A stretch of DNA of 5,558 nucleotides from Burkholderiales bacterium (GTDB lineage: Bacteria > Pseudomonadota > Gammaproteobacteria > Burkholderiales > SG8-41). The notes under the pieces are model-generated. The model saw only the letters and a list, made by a program, of their open reading frames with translations. It was not told the origin of the DNA and did not search any database. The first letter of the stretch is position 1. Every line of letters begins with the position of its first letter. The stretch lies in the NCBI GenBank assembly GCA_005800795.1, contig SYEN01000159.1, positions 1 through 5,558 of the forward strand. The letters run 5' to 3'. Both the position numbers and the translations under genes were made by a program. Positions 3,684 to 5,558 of this stretch are shown here, piece by piece.

Positions 3684-4880
3684 ATGACAACCCCCGCGCT
3701 GCTGGACGCCGCATGGGCCGCCGGGCTGGTGGCGGCGTTCGACGCCAGCGGCGTACATCGCATGTGCACGCCGGGCGATTTCGCGAGCGGCGCCTGGTTC
3801 GAGGCCGAGGCCGCACGCATCGGCGCCGCTGTCACGCGCATGCCCGTGCCCACGCAGCGCACTGTCATCCACGAGGCGTATCTTGAATGTGGAGGACATC
3901 GTATCGATGGCCTGCCGATGTTCGATTCGCCTGCGATGGCCGGCCTGGCTGGCACGCTGTGCGTCAGTGGCACAAAGGGTTCGAGTGCTTCCAATGGTTC
4001 CAGTGGTTCCATTGGCTACGCCGAGTTTCCGCCCAACGCAGCCTCCATCAAGGGCCAGCCGCTGGAAAAGCTGCGCCGCTCCACACCGCATCAGGCGCTG
4101 GTCGTCGCCACGCGCGTCAGCGGCGATTCGCTGTCACCGATCAACGCGCAGTACTTCAACACGCCTTTCGGTCCGCCGGTGTTGCTGGTCGCCGGCATGC
4201 ATCACGCGGTGCTCGAAGCACTGGCTGCCCAACAAACATCTGCGCGGCTGGTAAGCCACTACACACGCGAGGCGATGGCGTCCTACAACATCGAAGCGCG
4301 CGTCACCGGCGCGGCAAATGATACCGGCCCCATCGCCATCGTTACGCCCCGCACCGGATGGTGGGAATCCACTGCCGAACGTGCTGGCGGCATGGTGGCA
4401 TGGCTCGCGGCCATGGATACAGCGGCGGAACTCAAACGCAGCGCCACCTTAAAGCGCGATGTGGTGGCGTGGGCCACCTGCGGCCACGAACTCGGCCACA
4501 TCGGCCTGCAGGAACTCACGCGCCTGAACATGCCCACCGTTACCGGCGCAAAATACTGGCTGCACCTGGGCGCGAATCTCGGTGGTGCGGGCAATCTGAC
4601 CATGATGGTGCGCGCCACCGTCAAAGCGGATGCCGAAGCCCTGCGCGATCTGCTGGTGGCCGAAGGCTACCCTGCGCAACACATCCTCGTCGAGCCTGAC
4701 GGCAAACTGTCCGGTGAAGGCCACGACCTGCATCATCTCGGCGCTAAAGTGATGTCGCTGGCCGGCAGCAATCTGCATTTTCACGCGGCGAGCGACCGCT
4801 GGCCGGGCAACGTCAACGCGGCGGGTATTGCATCGATTTCACGCGCGGTAGCGCGCTGGGTTGCCGCACAGGCGGGGTAG
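3684..4880 (+). CDS. Diverged M28-family (Zn aminopeptidase-like) protein with altered metal ligands
   Basis: 398 residues, no signal peptide or membrane segment, so probably cytoplasmic. The C-terminal 200 residues follow the M28 fold order: GPIAIVTPRTGWWES (215-229) at the usual HxD strand, AERAGGMVAWLA (231-242) at the family's DDNASG helix, VVAWATCGHELGHIGLQEL (260-278) at its GEELGLLGS strand, LGANLGGAGN (295-304), and LHFHAASDRWPGNVNAAGI (364-382), resembling the H-x-x-S-D-x-x-x-N closing motif. Residues from about 60 to 190 resemble an inserted PA-type domain. The HxD metal pair is absent (TPRT instead), and the catalytic EE pair reads HE, giving HELGH, an HExxH-like string. The protein may therefore be inactive, use one metal, or have another role. 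It follows the alpha gene by 30 bases and precedes an amidase, suggesting it belongs to the operon. Substrate is unknown; family placement is moderately sure. Confidence 0.75.
   Translation: MTTPALLDAAWAAGLVAAFDASGVHRMCTPGDFASGAWFEAEAARIGAAVTRMPVPTQRTVIHEAYLECGGHRIDGLPMFDSPAMAGLAGTLCVSGTKGSSASNGSSGSIGYAEFPPNAASIKGQPLEKLRRSTPHQALVVATRVSGDSLSPINAQYFNTPFGPPVLLVAGMHHAVLEALAAQQTSARLVSHYTREAMASYNIEARVTGAANDTGPIAIVTPRTGWWESTAERAGGMVAWLAAMDTAAELKRSATLKRDVVAWATCGHELGHIGLQELTRLNMPTVTGAKYWLHLGANLGGAGNLTMMVRATVKADAEALRDLLVAEGYPAQHILVEPDGKLSGEGHDLHHLGAKVMSLAGSNLHFHAASDRWPGNVNAAGIASISRAVARWVAAQAG
3980..4015 (+). repeat. Nine-base tandem repeat inside the M28-like gene
   Basis: TTCCAATGG (3989-3997), TTCCAGTGG (3998-4006) and TTCCATTGG (4007-4015) are three near-identical units, preceded by a degenerate fourth (3980-3988). 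They encode the Ser/Gly-rich stretch GSSASNGSSGSIG (residues 99-111), probably a flexible loop. The period is a multiple of three, so changes in copy number keep the frame. Confidence 0.75.
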
Positions 4881-4883
4881 TTG

Positions 4884-4899
4884 CGGGCTGCTTTGCCCG
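4884..4899 (+). other. Small hairpin between the M28-like gene and the amidase
   Basis: CGGGC (4884-4888) and GCCCG (4895-4899) enclose a six-base loop, four bases after the stop codon at 4878-4880. No T-tract follows, so it is a poor intrinsic terminator. It may only modulate read-through to the amidase gene 60 bases downstream. The rest of this 78-base gap holds the amidase ribosome binding site and nothing else I recognise. Confidence 0.3.
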
Positions 4900-4958
4900 T
4901 GCACCGCGGCTTGCTGTGACCGGCTTGAGCCAATGACAGAACCGTTGGGAGCACACGC

Positions 4959-5558
4959 ATGAAGACCATTGACGCCGCAAATTTCCCGGCGCAGCCCGTA
5001 CGGCCCCTTCCGGCCGATGCGCATCTGCGTTCAACGCCCGGCAATGTGTCATGGGGCCTGATCCCGGCAAACGCGCCACCGGTGCTGCGCATAGCCTCGG
5101 GTCAGACGGTGCGCATCGACACGGTCTCGCAGCAGGGCATCACCGCAGGCATCGATCCCGTGGACTTCTTCGGCGCGGCCGGCATCGACCCCGGCCAGGT
5201 ACTGGATGACGTCAAACAAATCTATCGCAACGTCAAACGTGAGCCGGGTGCTGGCGGGCATGTGCTGACCGGGCCGATTTACGTCGATGGCGCGCACCCC
5301 GGTGACATGCTCGAAGTGCGCATCCTAGACGTCGAGTTTCGCATCGACTACGGCGTCAACAACTCCGGGCCCGGCATGGGCGCGGCGCCGGAATTGCTCA
5401 AGGAGGTCGCGCGCAATATCATTCGTCTCGACCTCGAACGCGGCGTGGCAAAGTTTTCGCCGCGCATCGAACTGCCACTGGCGCCCTTCATGGGCATCAT
5501 GGCCGTGGCGCCGCCGGTTTCGCAGGCACCGGCGAATACTCGCCCGCCCGGCGCCTTC
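4959..5558 (+). CDS. Acetamidase/formamidase family protein, N-terminal 200 residues (runs off the window)
   Basis: Family members (FmdA/AmdA) hydrolyse short amides such as formamide or acetamide to the acid and ammonia in the cytoplasm. Recognisable blocks in order: NVSWGLIPANAPPVLRIASGQTV (29-51), GAGGHVLTGPIYVDGAHPGDMLEVRILDV (97-125), RLDLERGVAKFS (156-167) and ELPLAPFMGIMAVAPP (171-186). The full family length is roughly 300-400 residues, so the C-terminal part, including the conserved Gly-Gly-Asn region, is missing here. The start at 4959 has GGGAG (4947-4951) seven bases upstream. It is co-directional with, and close behind, the nitrile hydratase-family genes, so it could complete nitrile to amide to acid plus ammonia. 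Residues about 60-95 (GITAGIDPVDF to NVKREP) seem a somewhat long connection before the HVLTGP block. Exact substrate is inferred only from family and context. Confidence 0.92.
   Translation, partial: MKTIDAANFPAQPVRPLPADAHLRSTPGNVSWGLIPANAPPVLRIASGQTVRIDTVSQQGITAGIDPVDFFGAAGIDPGQVLDDVKQIYRNVKREPGAGGHVLTGPIYVDGAHPGDMLEVRILDVEFRIDYGVNNSGPGMGAAPELLKEVARNIIRLDLERGVAKFSPRIELPLAPFMGIMAVAPPVSQAPANTRPPGAF

Noticed and set aside
4881..5092. Minus-strand frames over the amidase start
   Set aside because: They are shadows of the acetamidase/formamidase gene and have no family resemblance.

Overview
GC-rich proteobacterial DNA, most likely from a betaproteobacterium of the Burkholderiales. The indications are high G+C, a remnant of a Bug/TctC-type periplasmic binding protein (a family greatly expanded in that order), and a PcaH-type dioxygenase. 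The window has a divergent layout: a minus-strand aromatic-catabolism side (1-1244), a spacer holding a decayed gene (1245-2232), and a plus-strand gene run to the right edge (2233-5558). No tRNA, rRNA, CRISPR array or intact insertion sequence was seen.

Left side (minus strand, reading right to left): a free-standing CBS-pair protein (813-1244) with its own sigma70-like promoter; two adjacent hairpins just after its stop (713-806); a second promoter overlapped by an inverted repeat (632-669); a 61-residue 4-oxalocrotonate tautomerase family protein (392-577); and the start of protocatechuate 3,4-dioxygenase beta subunit pcaH (1-367), which runs off the window. The last two genes look like one operon separated from the CBS gene by a terminator-like structure and a new promoter.

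Middle: 1458-2135 is open in one frame but is a pseudogene of a Bug/TctC solute-binding protein. It has two deletions and a pair of compensating frame changes.

Right side (plus strand): three tightly packed genes encode a nitrile hydratase/thiocyanate hydrolase family enzyme. They are the N-terminal half of the beta subunit (2233-2613), its C-terminal half (2610-2942) and the metal-binding alpha subunit (2973-3653, CTLCSC cobalt-type motif and a His/Asp-rich N-terminus). The order matches the three-subunit thiocyanate hydrolase plan. A diverged M28-like protein (3684-4880) and the start of an acetamidase/formamidase (4959 to the edge) follow. The simplest pathway reading is nitrile (or cyanide) to amide to acid plus ammonia. 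The thiocyanate-hydrolase-like features of the alpha subunit point instead to an anionic or small substrate, so the substrate is open.

The most unusual observation is a phase-correct A AAA AAC heptamer near the end of the beta-N gene. A -1 shift there would read without a stop into the beta-C gene and give a single chain of about 236 residues, the usual length of an unsplit nitrile hydratase beta subunit.
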